Of a stretch of 64,000 nt of DNA, positions 54,481 to 64,000 are shown one piece after another. The position numbers and the translations under genes are program-made. Each line of letters starts with the position of its first letter. Positions within the stretch are counted from its first letter, which is position 1. Under the pieces are notes generated by a model. It did no database searches. It was not told the DNA's origin and saw only the letters and a program-made list of their open reading frames with translations. The stretch spans positions 17,902,679 to 17,966,678 of the forward strand of contig CM028923.1 of NCBI GenBank assembly GCA_016801845.1, in the 5' to 3' direction. The DNA is from Polydactylus sextarius. Its lineage: Eukaryota; Chordata; Actinopteri; Polynemidae.

Positions 54481-56240
54481 TTATCAAGAGAGGGGTAAGA
54501 CAACTGCGTCAAAACTGAATGATTAAAAAGTATGGTTCTGTGTTTGTGAAAATGTGATATAAATGAATGTGTATAAATAAAATGGTTATAATATGGTTAT
54601 GGCCACATGGTTTCAATATTTAAAAACATGTTTGAGGCCTACAGAGATATACCTTACAATACAGCTTTGTTTCTTCTTCTCTCTTCTGTTAATAACCTCA
54701 GAATTATTTAAATTTATCATGTAACCCTTTTGAGTTATCATGTGACCCTTCTAGTGGTTCCCTTGTTAGGAACCACTGGAACACCAACATGCATCTTAAA
54801 ATGGCAGTGAAGCAATAATATTATGTAAAGGTCTGATAATGTGATACATGCTTTCACTTCGTTTTATTTATTTTATTTACCTTAACTATTTCAATAAAAT
54901 GTTTTTTTCATCCGTCCAACAAAAGCTTAACTTTTATCAAATTAAACCTTTTAAAACATTTTGATTTTGACAAACTGAGTTTAGAGAAATCTGAGCTTAC
55001 ATGAAAGCATCATAAACTAAAACATGCTGAGTCAGCTGAAATGGAGCGCTGGCCATAATGTGGAAAGATCATGTGCTGCAGTAAAAATACCTAAAAAAGA
55101 GCTACACTTGCACAAATATACTGATGAAAATGTTTAAATAAGTAAACCTGAAGCTGTAACTAAACAGAGTAACCTTATTTGTAACGGTACAGTCAAACGA
55201 TACTGGATTAAATCCAAATCATCACTAACTCAAAAAACCTGTAGGCTGATCCTTACTAGCCCCCTTTTATTTTATCTTCACCTTTTTTTATGTCACTGTC
55301 TTCTGATGGTGATTTTTGTTATATTAAAATTTTGTGTGTGTATAAACTACTGGATACTTTAATTCCTTTGGGATTAATAAAGTATCTATCTATCTATCTT
55401 TTTATCCTTCTGTCCGTAGGGGTGTAGCTGTTGTGGTCAGACCCACAAAAACATATCAAATAACCCACCAAACCAGTTTGTTAAGCCAACAGTCGGTGAG
55501 CTTCAAAAAAAGACCTCAGAATCGACACACTTAACACTTCCAGAATGGAATTTTATTGTTTTATTTTGCATGGGAAAATGCAGGTGTGTGTGTGGTGGGA
55601 GAAACCAAAAGTCTTTTATTAGAGCTACCAAGTTCATGGGGCAACTTCAAATGGAACAGAGATGGTACAGATTGCCTTCATATGACAGAAAATCAGTCTC
55701 TCTTCAACCTGCAGACATTTGATTTGAAACCTCACAGGAGTAAAATTCATTAAATTCAAACCATTATTTTATTCATTCAGCGTCAGAAACACAGCTCCAT
55801 GACCTTTACCGCTGTAAACACAAGACAGCAAGAGAATGGGATTGTGAATTGTTCTTAGGTACGATAGTGTCATATCCGAACATGTTGAACAGGAGAATGT
55901 GGACGTATGTTTGCCTGTGCATTCAATTCACTGCTGCCCCCATTGTGTCCAATCAGAATCGGATCACAGGAAGAGAGACAAATAAAAATCTTATTTTCTC
56001 CTCCTCCCTCTCTTCTTCTTCTTGCACTCAGTGTATGTGTGTGTCAGTCTGTCAAATTTCAGGTCAGCCAAGTTCAACCTTCTGCTGTAAGAGGTGTTCA
56101 GACAGGAAGTGAAGTGGATTTTAATATAAAGTTGACCGTTTTTCGTTCAAAAACGACTTCAACTACTTCAATGGAAAGTAACTAAGCACATTTACTCAAG
56201 TGCTTGTTTCAATTTTATACTGATTTATACTTTGACACCA
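54480..56240. other. Spacer between metap2 and vezt
   Basis: AT-rich DNA. A hairpin (tagtggttcc / ggaaccacta-like) lies near 54750. A retroelement-like tail reading gggattaataaagtatctat with TATC repeats lies at about 55362-55400. No gene is recognised. Confidence 0.6.
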
Positions 56241-56245
56241 ATATA

Positions 56246-57071
56246 TTTATTTTATTTTAACAAGTTAAAATTTCAGATTAATAACATAAAATGTAACCAA
56301 CTTTTTTTTTTAGTTAAAATAGAATAGAAATATGCCAGTGTATTTTTTTTAAATAAACATTTTTCTGTATATAAATTTCTATCAGGCGTTGTTAAGTAAT
56401 TTTACTAGAAATGAGACAATAATCATATAATTTCTTGGATAGACACATGACACTTTTGACATTAGTTTGGGAGATATTGTTAGTGGTTTAAGGGGAAAAA
56501 GTTGATCAGAAAATTGAACTTTTTGAATTTTTTCACTCCTGATTTTCAGACAGAGGATATGATAGCTTTCATCTTTTACTGAATAAATCAAACTGTTTCA
56601 CACTGAAAATGTAAAATCTTCCTTTCTTCATTGTGTAACTTTTTGAACTTATGCAGATGCATCTTTATGTCACTATGTTCACTTTCTGACTGAACACACT
56701 ATCACAGAATCACTGCTCCATCTCAGCCTCTTCCCCACATCCACTTGAAACTTGTTTAAATCATGTGACTTGTTCCTTACGATCCTTTCCACGCCTACGG
56801 AGCAACTGAACACTTTTCACCATGATGTAGATTTCACTGAGTAAACTGGAGACACTCTGTTTCTTGACCTCAGCACTTTGAGGTTGTGTTTTGTTTTAGT
56901 GGTTCTGGTACCTGAGTTGTAACAGTAAAGGAGCAATAAGAATTTTGGGTAATGTACAGTAACACGGACGAATGGGTAATAGAGTGAAACAGACCCAACA
57001 ATAAAAGACTCAGACATTCAGACAAAAATATGTCTCTGCTCAGTGCTCCCAAGAGGCAAAAGGGCTTCTCT
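56246..57071 (-). other. vezt: vezt 3' UTR (probable)
   Basis: Non-coding sequence after the vezt stop. The first AATAAA on the - strand is at 56251-56246. The extent is inferred. Confidence 0.4.
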
Positions 57072-57631
57072 TCAGTCCCTCTCAGGGATTTGCCTGTCAC
57101 TCTCCTCATTCTCTTCGTCGTCCTCGCCATCATCTCCGAACGTCTGCTCCTCCATGTTGATGAGTGAATGTGAGCGTGCTGCCACCTGAGCTGCAAGAAT
57201 GGAGCTTAAGCTGAGCGCCTCTGAGCCGTGGATCTCCATCAGTCTGTCCATCACAGAGACAGTGGGGATTTTGGGTTTCAAAAAGCAGTCCAAGCCGTTC
57301 TGGGAGTGCCCCTCTTCCTCCACCCCATCATACTGGTGCAACTCAGACACTCCTCCACCTCCTCTAGCGCAGACTGAATCCTTTATCATTTCCCCTTCTT
57401 CTGCCTCCAAGCCGCAGCTGAACTCCATGGCCTGCTCTGTGGAGGTGTCAGGACTTACCCTGCTGTCTCTTCCTTTAACTTGCTGCTGTTCGTTTCCCGT
57501 GCACTGCTCCGATAGGCCGTTTCCCTCCTCACTGCCACTTTCTGCTGAGCTTTGAAATGCAGGAGCACAGGCGTCTGATGGTTTAGAGGCAGGATCTGAA
57601 GTCTCAGTTTGAGCTGAAGGTGATACAGCAG
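57072..57631 (-). CDS. vezt: vezt terminal coding exon
   Basis: Acceptor gttcgttgcag. The exon encodes a Ser/Glu-rich region from AAVSPSAQTETSD to VMDRLMEIHGSEALSLSSIL, AAQVAARSHSLINMEEQTFG and an acidic tail, stopping TGA at 57074-57072. The AAQVAARSHS..EQTFG block matches the human vezatin C-terminus. Confidence 0.94.
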
Positions 57632-60600
57632 CTGCAACGAACAGGAAGTAACATACCTTAAGGTTCAACCCATATCTTAATTTACAATTTGTCAGGAAAA
57701 TGATTAATCTGCTGATCTGGAACACTCTTCATCACCAGTTGTTATGAAAACAAGATGTTTGCCACCGTGACCCGGCTCCACCGGATGAAACGGAGGTAGA
57801 CGACATGACGAAATTATTAATTTGTTATATAATTGGTGTAATTACTGATCAGTTGTGTACTTTATCACATGACGCATTGTTTGGATTGTATTTACCCAAA
57901 GACAACACAAACAGATTTTAGCAGCAGAAACACAGATACCACCTCCCAGACACCTCCTCCTCACTCTAGATACAACCTCCCTCACTCCCGGTATATTAGC
58001 AACACCAGCACAGACCTTGGTCATTGAAGAGCAGCTGCTTCCTCTTCATCCTCTCGTCCTCGGATGCACGGAAGCCCAGGACAGCTTTCAGCTCCGACAG
58101 AACGCGACGGGACTCCTCCCTTTCCCGCCGCTGGCGGTCTCGCTCTTCCAGTGACAAAATGTCACTGAAGCTTCTGCCTTCACCATCAGAGTCTGAGTCA
58201 GACACATAGGCCTCCCACTCCTGATCAGACAAAGAAAAAAAATCAAATAATGGGAAAGAATGACCATGGAAATGACCATGAGAAATGGTGGACATTTGAT
58301 CTCACCAGCTCCTCTGGCACCGGGTCTCTGTCCAGGATCAGTGGGTATGATGGAGGAGCAGCAGGGATCTCATTTACAGGAGTCCCACACTGCTCCACAC
58401 CCTCGGCATTACCTGCAGAGATTATGTCAACATTAATGCTCTGGTTAGTCTGTTTCTTTCCCTTTGCTCTGGAGAAGCAACTTCCTCTATGACTGGAAAA
58501 ACTCTTCGGTAAACGGAGGAGGAAGTCTGCACTAAAAATAGATGCTCTGTGAACATGGAAACCAGTACACGACTATAGAGGGCGCCGCTGTTCTGCTCTG
58601 GAATGTTCTATAGCAGGACATAAGAAGAAACCTTGCAGTTATGCAAAGTAACATGCAAAGCAGCCTCGACAATATAGCAAGTTATGACCTACAGAACAGA
58701 GTCTTTCTCACCTGGACAGGTGTTGGCCCGCCGCAGCATGCGCTCCACCTGGCTGATGGTGTCCTCCCAGCAGCCAGCACTGGCCTGCATGTGTGGCTGC
58801 AGCTGGTGCAGCCGCTCGCTAAGGTCCTGGTAGCCCTCGCACATCAGTTCTGTAAGGTCCTTGGACATCATCATCTTCTCCAGATCATCCTCCAGGATGA
58901 TCATCCTAAGTGCATAGGAGAAAAAGAAACACATTATAACACACAAAAACACCAACAGTAATGATATAAAAATCATATTAGAGGAATCTCCTTTTTAACT
59001 ATGTCACTTCTTATTTTATATAACCAAATAATATTATTAAATATTATATTATATTATATTAAAATCCTTCTTTAGCCCATCTGCTTTTCTCAGTCTCCAT
59101 CTGCTTCTTTGTGCCTGATATGGATTTACAGAGGACTATGTGATGGACGGCAGATTTAACACGTTTCACCCAGATATCAGTTGACTTCATGAAAAGAACA
59201 AAAACGTGATCTTTTGAGAAGACTGAGCCTTTGGAAATGTACGTGACTGTCACTTTAACCACCAAACATCACTCAGTATCATTTTCAATGTCATTCACAT
59301 TTTCTTTACTCTGTTCTGTTGCTGCAGTGACCCAGTTTCACCAGACTAATTATTAAAGTCTCATCATATGTGAGGTGTCAAATGAGGCCAGTGACGTTTC
59401 CCCTGTATGTGTATGTGTCTATGTGCGTGTGTGAGTCTCTCTCACTCGCTGAGCAGGGCTTTGAGGTGCAGCTGCAGGCTCCTGATGGACGTGTGTAAGG
59501 TGTTGAGCTCTCTGCATTTCTCCCGGGCTCGTCCAGTCCTGTCACAGCCCGTTGCCCGCGGCTGTGTTTCAAAGTGCCGGTGGAAGTCGTAGCTGCGTTG
59601 CACTTCGCTCAGGCAGCTGGCCAGAGCGTGGTGCAGAGGCTCAGTGACCACAGCAATGGAGCGGTGCAGAGATGGAGAGGGAACAGAGGTTTCTCCTTTG
59701 AGCAAAGCCTCTCCTGGCTCTTGTAATCGGTGTGGTGACAGTAGTAGCGCAAGGCGACGGAAACATTCAGAGCTTTGTCCCACCCACAGCTGGAACAGCA
59801 TCTGCAGAAAGATAAACCAAGACAGAAGCTTAATAACACAGTCCTAGATAATTACACCAGTCTAAAAATCTTGACATTGACTCACTTTCTGGGTTGATTT
59901 TAAGATTCTTGTTGATTCTTCTTTTTTAAAGCACTTAAAGATCTGCCCCCAACCCTATAGGACCCTGTTGTTTTTTGAAGGATTATTATTATTACCATCA
60001 TTATTCATTTTTATTTTAAAGGAATACAGCTTTTTTGAGGTGATTCCCATATGCGAAAACTCATGAAATTTTGCACACATAAGAATTTATCCAAAGGTTT
60101 CAGGGACAGAGTCTTAGCTTTAGGTGTGGCCCAGGGACTCCATAGCGATCCCTTGTGTCATTTGGTCCAGTGGTCAGCATATAGTTTCATCTACACACAT
60201 CAAATTTAGCAGGTGTGTGGAACTCATTGAGCTCATTGAGACAATCAATTTGATCGAATCGTGTCGCATGTCATGAGCCACACCCAACAGGAAGGGAGGT
60301 ATTTGGGTTTGTTTCCATTTGGACACAAGGAACTTGACATACTTGTCTCGTAGACAGTTCATCACATTCACATCAAATTTGTTATACATGTCACAAGATG
60401 TTGCTGATGTTAAATTGCAACACCTAAACTTTTGATATCTTGTACTATGTTAAAGTGGCAACATATGAATTTTAATAGCTCACCAGATAACAGAAAATGT
60501 GTCAAAAATAAATAGTGCAATGCAGCTTCACACTATAGGGCCAAAGCCCAATTAACTGAGGCGAGCCGGTGCTAACTGGTGCCACGTCGGGGCTACTAGC

Positions 60601-63320
60601 TCCAGATTTCTGGCCTGACCAGAAATTTGTTTTTTTGTTTTTTAGTTTTTAGTCTACTTCCATTTTGTTATACTTATTTATTCCTCTCATGTATTTTTTC
60701 ATGGTTATTCTACTGCTTTTACTATCACCATATTTTACCTTTTTGTTCTTTTGCCTACTTTAGTATCCTTTTAATTATTGTCTAATTATTATTATGTTTG
60801 TCGTCTGTGCAGTATTGATTAACTGACTGAAACACATCCACCCTCCTGCACCAGGTTTAACTCTGGCCGTACCTTCAGGGCAGGCAAGCTGTAGTCGTCA
60901 GTTAGCTCCTGGGCCTGTTCATCTCCCAGATGCTCAATTCCGAGTCCGAGTCCGAGCTCCTTCAAAGGCACTGCCGACACGTAGTTGGTCACGTTATCAA
61001 TCTCAGAGTTCAGAGGAAAAGTTGGCAGGGGTTAAGGACACGTCTGACTTCTGTGAAAATATGGCTCTACAGAAACACACTTATATTTCATTATTTGTGA
61101 TCTGAGGCTGAGGTAAAGGATATGCCTTGAGCATGTGACAGGTAGCTCTGCGCGAGGCTCTAAAGGCAGAGCGGAGTGCTCGGTACAGGGCCTTCCTCAG
61201 TCCAATGAGCTGCTGGCCCCGTGGCACCGATCCCGGCCCCGCCCTGCTAAAGGAGCTCGCCGCACTCACCCTGTCGAGCAAACTTGACAAGTGAAATGTG
61301 ATACAACTGTGGAGATGTCCCAAAGAGGCAGGGGGCACACACAACACTGAACAACAGCACATCATTACAGACGACATACAAGACATTTGCTACAAAACAA
61401 AACGATGCACTGAGACAATAAGACACAAACTACATGAAAACATTCAATACAGAGATAATCAAAGGCCTGTGGAGACCAGAGGAAGTTCACAAACAGATTC
61501 AGCAACAGCATAGTGCATAATTAAGTACACTTACAGGGTGAACCCTCTGGAGATGACTTCTGTTTCCTGCACCAGACGCAGCGCTTTGCGGGACAGGCTG
61601 GTCAGAGTCTTGCTGTTGTGGACCAGACTCTGGAGCTGTGTGGCCCGGGTATGGACGTCCCTCTGTAGGCAGCCCTGACGCCAGAGCGCCATCATCCTCA
61701 GCCCTGCCCACAAGAGCAGGGCCAGGCCCCAGGGGGCGGTGGCCAGAGACCACAGGCCATCAGATGCGGAGCAGAGACCCAGAAACATGGCGGCAAGACC
61801 AACTAGCCCCGCTACGTCCCTGAGAGAGGATAACCATATTAGACACTCACATCTCTGCTGGATTAAAGGAGATTTTCAAAGTTCAAAAATCATTTATGGG
61901 TTTCAGGGAGTAGCTAAGGAAAAAGTTGTGCAATGTCTTCTGTGGCTCTGGAGCAGCTTTGTCATGTCTGGGGAAAAAGTGACATCAAATTAACGCAGAA
62001 CCATGTTTCTCGCAATATAGGTTTTGATTTTTTTGTATTTATATTATACCTAATTTATCTTTAATTAAGTAGTCTATATGATCAGAAGCAGAGCCTAAGA
62101 TTCCTGTTGATAGGAAATGTTTGGTTCGGTCTCATTACCAACCCTGTGGTTGTATCACAAGTGGATTAAGTTCCTGCTGCTTATCCAATATTTCCTGCTG
62201 TTTTTATTTCACATTTAAAGGCTTAAAGTTGTGAAACGTGGGAATGATTTTTATTGTGGAGGATGCCGACAACAAAAATGTATGGATCAGAAAGAAATAC
62301 ACAGACTTTGATGGAATGTCTGGTAGTAGCTGACTCCATCAGCATGTTGTTCAGAGCGGTTTTGTAGTTTCTAAAGAAAGAATTAGATCTGTGACAAACT
62401 TTGTTCTTTTAAGATTAAGACTCCTTCTTCAAGTACTATGACTTGATTCACATTCAATTTTCCCCTCAATGTGGCCCGAATATTTTTGACATAATTCTGC
62501 TTTCTTATTATTTGACATCAATTCAACAACAAATCTATTTTTTTATTAGATCAATCTTTCTGTAGCTGTGTCAAATGTTGTCAAAGGTTTATTGTCAAAT
62601 TACCACTAACTTTTGAAGAAGTTGGTTCAGGCTGTGGGTTCAGTTTGTGTTAGCTTTATATTCTCAGGTGGCTTATTTAACGTGGCTGGTCTGACACTGT
62701 ACCATAGTGAAGGCCATGCAAGGAGGCTCGGTCTGGGCAAGGTGCTGGCTCGGCTTGGTGAACCAGAGGGCGAGGAGGTGAGGGTGAGCAGGTGCGGGTC
62801 CAACAGCTCGATCAGCTCCACATCCTCCTGCAGCAACACGTCCTGGTCCAGAATGCACCTCACTGAGTACTGGCCAAACATGCAGTCCTGCAAGATGAAA
62901 AAATAAAACCTCTCAAAATTAAACAGAGCTGGAGGTGATTGGTTCCAGTTCCTGCATTCCTTTGTGTTTGCCTGTTGTTCCTACCAGCTGTTGCTCCAGC
63001 TTGTGAAGTGCAGTCGCCTGGTGAATTGGGCTCCATCTCCACAGAGTCTCAGCCAGTCCCCACACCCAGCCTCTCTACAATTCACACACAGGAGTAAGAT
63101 CAGAATGTAGTCAATCAAAAGGGACCCCACTGCAGTTTTATGTAGCACTTTCAATTATTTTATTTCCCAGCGGATCAATAAAGCTGAAATCTTCCATGTT
63201 CACAGCCGAATACATTCACCTGCAGGTCTTGGAGTCATTCAAGTGTTCTTCCTCTATCTGTGAGTGCTCTTCCCAGGAATCACCCACACCAAAAACAAGT
63301 GTGCATAAATACTCCCTCAT
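57072..63320 (-). CDS. vezt: vezatin
   Basis: Vezatin is a membrane protein of adherens junctions that links the cadherin-catenin complex to myosin VIIA and acts in hair cells, synapses and early embryos (family knowledge). Exons: 63320-63220 (provisional), 63072-62985, 62887-62703, 61819-61535, 61270-61124, 61020-60873, 59801-59446, 58905-58712, 58412-58306, 58220-58016, 57631-57072; 2376 nt, 791 codons against 779 in human. Family landmarks: VLLQEDVELIELLDP, a hydrophobic double span at about residues 126-165, KALRLVQETEVISRGFTL, QQLIGLRKALYRALRSAF, NVTNYV, LFQLWVGQSSECFRRLALLL, SLQLHLKALL, QASAGCWEDTISQVERMLRR, RRVLSELKAVLGF and the acidic C-terminal end MEEQTFGDDGEDDEENEES. All junctions are in phase. 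The usual N-terminus (FDEEVVFEN-like) is not seen, so the true start may lie right of the window. Confidence 0.93.
58016..58220 (-). CDS. vezt: vezt exon 10
   Basis: Acceptor tctgatcag. The exon encodes EWEAYVSDSDSDGEG, then LEERDRQRREREESRRVLSE, LKAVLGFRASEDERMK and QLLFNDQ. Donor gtctgt. Confidence 0.94.
58306..58412 (-). CDS. vezt: vezt exon 9
   Basis: Acceptor ctctgcag. The exon encodes GNAEGVEQCGTPVNEI then YPLILDRDPVPEEL; the last part matches family DKDPIPEEQ. Donor gtgaga. Confidence 0.9.
58712..58905 (-). CDS. vezt: vezt exon 8
   Basis: Acceptor gcacttag. The exon encodes EMIILEDDLEKMMMSKDLTE through QPHMQASAGCWEDTISQVER and RRANTCP, probably coiled-coil. Donor gtgaga. Confidence 0.94.
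59446..59801 (-). CDS. vezt: vezt exon 7
   Basis: Acceptor tttctgcag. The exon encodes MLFQLWVGQSSECFRRLALL, EVQRSYDFHRHFETQ and SIRSLQLHLKALLS. Donor gtgaga at 59445. Confidence 0.94.
59802..60872 (-). other. vezt intron
   Basis: AT-rich sequence without recognised genes or repeats. Confidence 0.6.
60873..61020 (-). CDS. vezt: vezt exon 6, starts at AT-AC acceptor
   Basis: The exon encodes FPLNSEIDNVTNYVSAVPLK then ELGLGLGIEHLGDE and DDYSLPALK. Donor gtacgg. Confidence 0.92.
61021..61123 (-). other. vezt: U12-type AT-AC intron of vezt (103 bp)
   Basis: The - strand intron starts ATATCCTTTACC, the exact minor-spliceosome 5' consensus. It contains TCCTTAAC, the exact U12 branch-site core, about 11 bases before its end CTGCCAAC. 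Removing it joins ..AAG GC + T TTT CCT CTG AAC.. to give LKAFPLNSEIDNVTNY, matching the family LKNYPLNSESDNVTNY. No GT-AG or GC-AG pair in this interval gives an open in-frame junction. Confidence 0.9.
61124..61270 (-). CDS. vezt: vezt exon 5, ends at AT-AC donor
   Basis: The exon encodes VSAASSFSRAGPGS, RGQQLIGLRKALYRALRSAF and ATCHMLKA. It ends GC directly before ATATCCTTT, so no GT donor is used. Confidence 0.9.
61535..61819 (-). CDS. vezt: vezt exon 4, membrane spans
   Basis: The exon encodes DVAGLVGLAAMFLGLCSASD and WGLALLLWAGLRMMALW (hydrophobic hairpin), then LTSLSRKALRLVQETEVISR. Acceptor tctctcag, donor gtaagt. Confidence 0.93.
61820..62702 (-). other. vezt intron
   Basis: No recognised gene. 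AT-rich sequence with short homopolymers. Confidence 0.6.
62703..62887 (-). CDS. vezt: vezt exon 3 in this model
   Basis: Acceptor cttgcag. The exon encodes DCMFGQYSVRCILDQ and the conserved VLLQEDVELIELLDP, ending just before the membrane span at donor gtacag. Confidence 0.92.
62985..63072 (-). CDS. vezt: vezt exon 2 in this model
   Basis: The exon encodes GWVWGLAETLWRWSPIHQAT then ALHKLEQQL, matching the family region VAETIKSW..HKL. Donor gtagga. The acceptor could also be two bases earlier (tgtag). Confidence 0.8.
63220..63320 (-). CDS. vezt: vezt provisional first coding exon
   Basis: On - the ATG at 63320 (ACCATGA, A at -3) opens MREYLCTLVFGVGDSWEEHS then QIEEEHLNDSKTC. It ends AG before donor gtgaat and joins in phase to 63072 if the acceptor gtagag is used. 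It may instead be an internal exon from acceptor tctccag, starting at 63337. TTATATA at 63406-63412 on + gives a TATATAA box on -, 86 bases before the ATG. Similarity to the vezatin N-terminus is weak. Confidence 0.4.
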
Positions 63321-63412
63321 GGTCAAAAAGAGTATCCCTGGAGACAAAGTCTTTCAGGCAAAAACAATAATTACAATGTGTGTGTAAAACACCCACTCTC
63401 TGGTCTTATATA

Positions 63413-64000
63413 GCTGCACCATGGCACAGAATCCACATCACTGCTTCACTGCATTATAACTACAAATGTCTTCAGCATCAATAAAACTCAAAGTTTTACT
63501 CACTTAAAATAGACTGTTGTCAGACAGAAAGTTTGTTGGAAAGAAAGAGTTTGTTGCCTTTCAGTGGAGACACACTGCAGACACTTCACACAAACACACA
63601 TTTCTGTTTCCACTTCCTTGGAGTGTGTGTGTATTCCCGGCACCAAGTGTAAACAGACTAAGGCATACAAAGTTTTCAAGTGCACTGACATTTCAGAACA
63701 GAACAAACTTTCAGGCTTTGAAAAATGTTGCAGGGTTTTTCACAAAGAGCAAAAAAAAAAAAAAAAATCCTGAACTGAGTAAAGCTTAAACATGAGCCTA
63801 ATCTACACAATCTGTTCAGAGTTTGTTGCACAAGTGGCATAGGTTTAAAAAGAGTGACTGGTTTGAAAGTTGTTTGTGTGTCGAGATTTCAACTTCAATG
63901 ACATTGCTTATTCTTTTCTGATTGGTTAAAACTGTAAAAAGTTGAGGTAAAATCATGGTAAAAACTGAGGTTACTGATCTTGACTAAACCTCTAAACAGA
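63413..64000. other. Right edge, no gene recognised
   Basis: This may be vezt intron or 5' flank, depending on whether the provisional first exon is correct. An A-rich tract lies at 63751-63767. I find no FDEEVVFEN-like vezatin N-terminal exon here. Confidence 0.5.

Noticed and set aside
61081..61123. vezt frame ending at TAA inside MLKAYPLPQPQITNNEI
   Set aside because: It looks like a truncated protein, but the sequence after GC is the U12 5' splice signal. Splicing it out restores family sequence.
1..64000. CRISPR arrays, operons, bacterial or phage genes, tRNA or rRNA genes, retroviral LTRs
   Set aside because: None seen. tRNA-like boxes occur only in SINE heads, and no gag, pol or env retroviral frames were recognised.

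Overview
The window is vertebrate nuclear DNA, almost certainly from a ray-finned (teleost) fish. Genes are split by GT-AG introns. Long GT/CA, GATA and TAA microsatellites are frequent. The interspersed repeats are typical of teleosts: Tc1-like transposons, L2-like LINE fragments, an RLE-type LINE, and tRNA-derived SINEs with a LINE-like tail. Species cannot be named from the sequence.

Four protein-coding genes were reconstructed exon by exon. Splice sites and phases were checked so that each coding sequence stays open. (1) ntn4 (netrin-4), + strand, 4638-17502: only the last seven coding exons are present (LE repeats and C-terminal NTR domain, 334 residues). The signal peptide and laminin N-terminal domain lie to the left of the window. 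(2) usp44 (ubiquitin-specific protease 44), + strand: a non-coding first exon near 30.78-30.93 kb, then coding 32741-40273 (744 residues, complete). (3) metap2 (methionine aminopeptidase 2), - strand, 54389 down to about 44.6 kb, all 11 coding exons. The last codons read out of frame because one G is missing relative to the family ending. (4) vezt (vezatin), - strand, 63320 down to 57072, eleven coding exons including one AT-AC intron with textbook minor-spliceosome signals. The first vezt exon is provisional. As I remember the human 12q22 region, NTN4, USP44, METAP2 and VEZT are neighbours there in the same relative orientations, which supports the assignments.

Layout: 1-4637 is ntn4 intron. 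5246-15257 is a 10-kb ntn4 intron packed with transposon relics. 17503-30.7 kb is intergenic, with a nested Tc1-like relic near 19 kb and one unassigned reading frame near 29.6 kb. 30.7-41.9 kb is usp44. 41.9-44.1 kb separates the convergent usp44 and metap2 3' ends. 44.1-54.4 kb is metap2, whose introns hold a LINE relic, a deleted Tc1-like element, an RLE LINE 3' end and a SINE. 54.5-57 kb lies between metap2 and vezt, and 57-63.4 kb is vezt.

The four genes do not form a pathway: one is a secreted basement-membrane protein, one a mitotic-checkpoint and chromatin deubiquitinase, one a cytosolic N-terminal Met protease, and one a junctional membrane protein. The most notable signals are the AT-AC intron in vezt, the frame-disrupted end of metap2, the upstream ORFs of usp44, a promoter-like motif cluster inside usp44 intron 2, and a pair of inverted repeats flanking most of metap2. 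I found no previously unknown multi-gene system.
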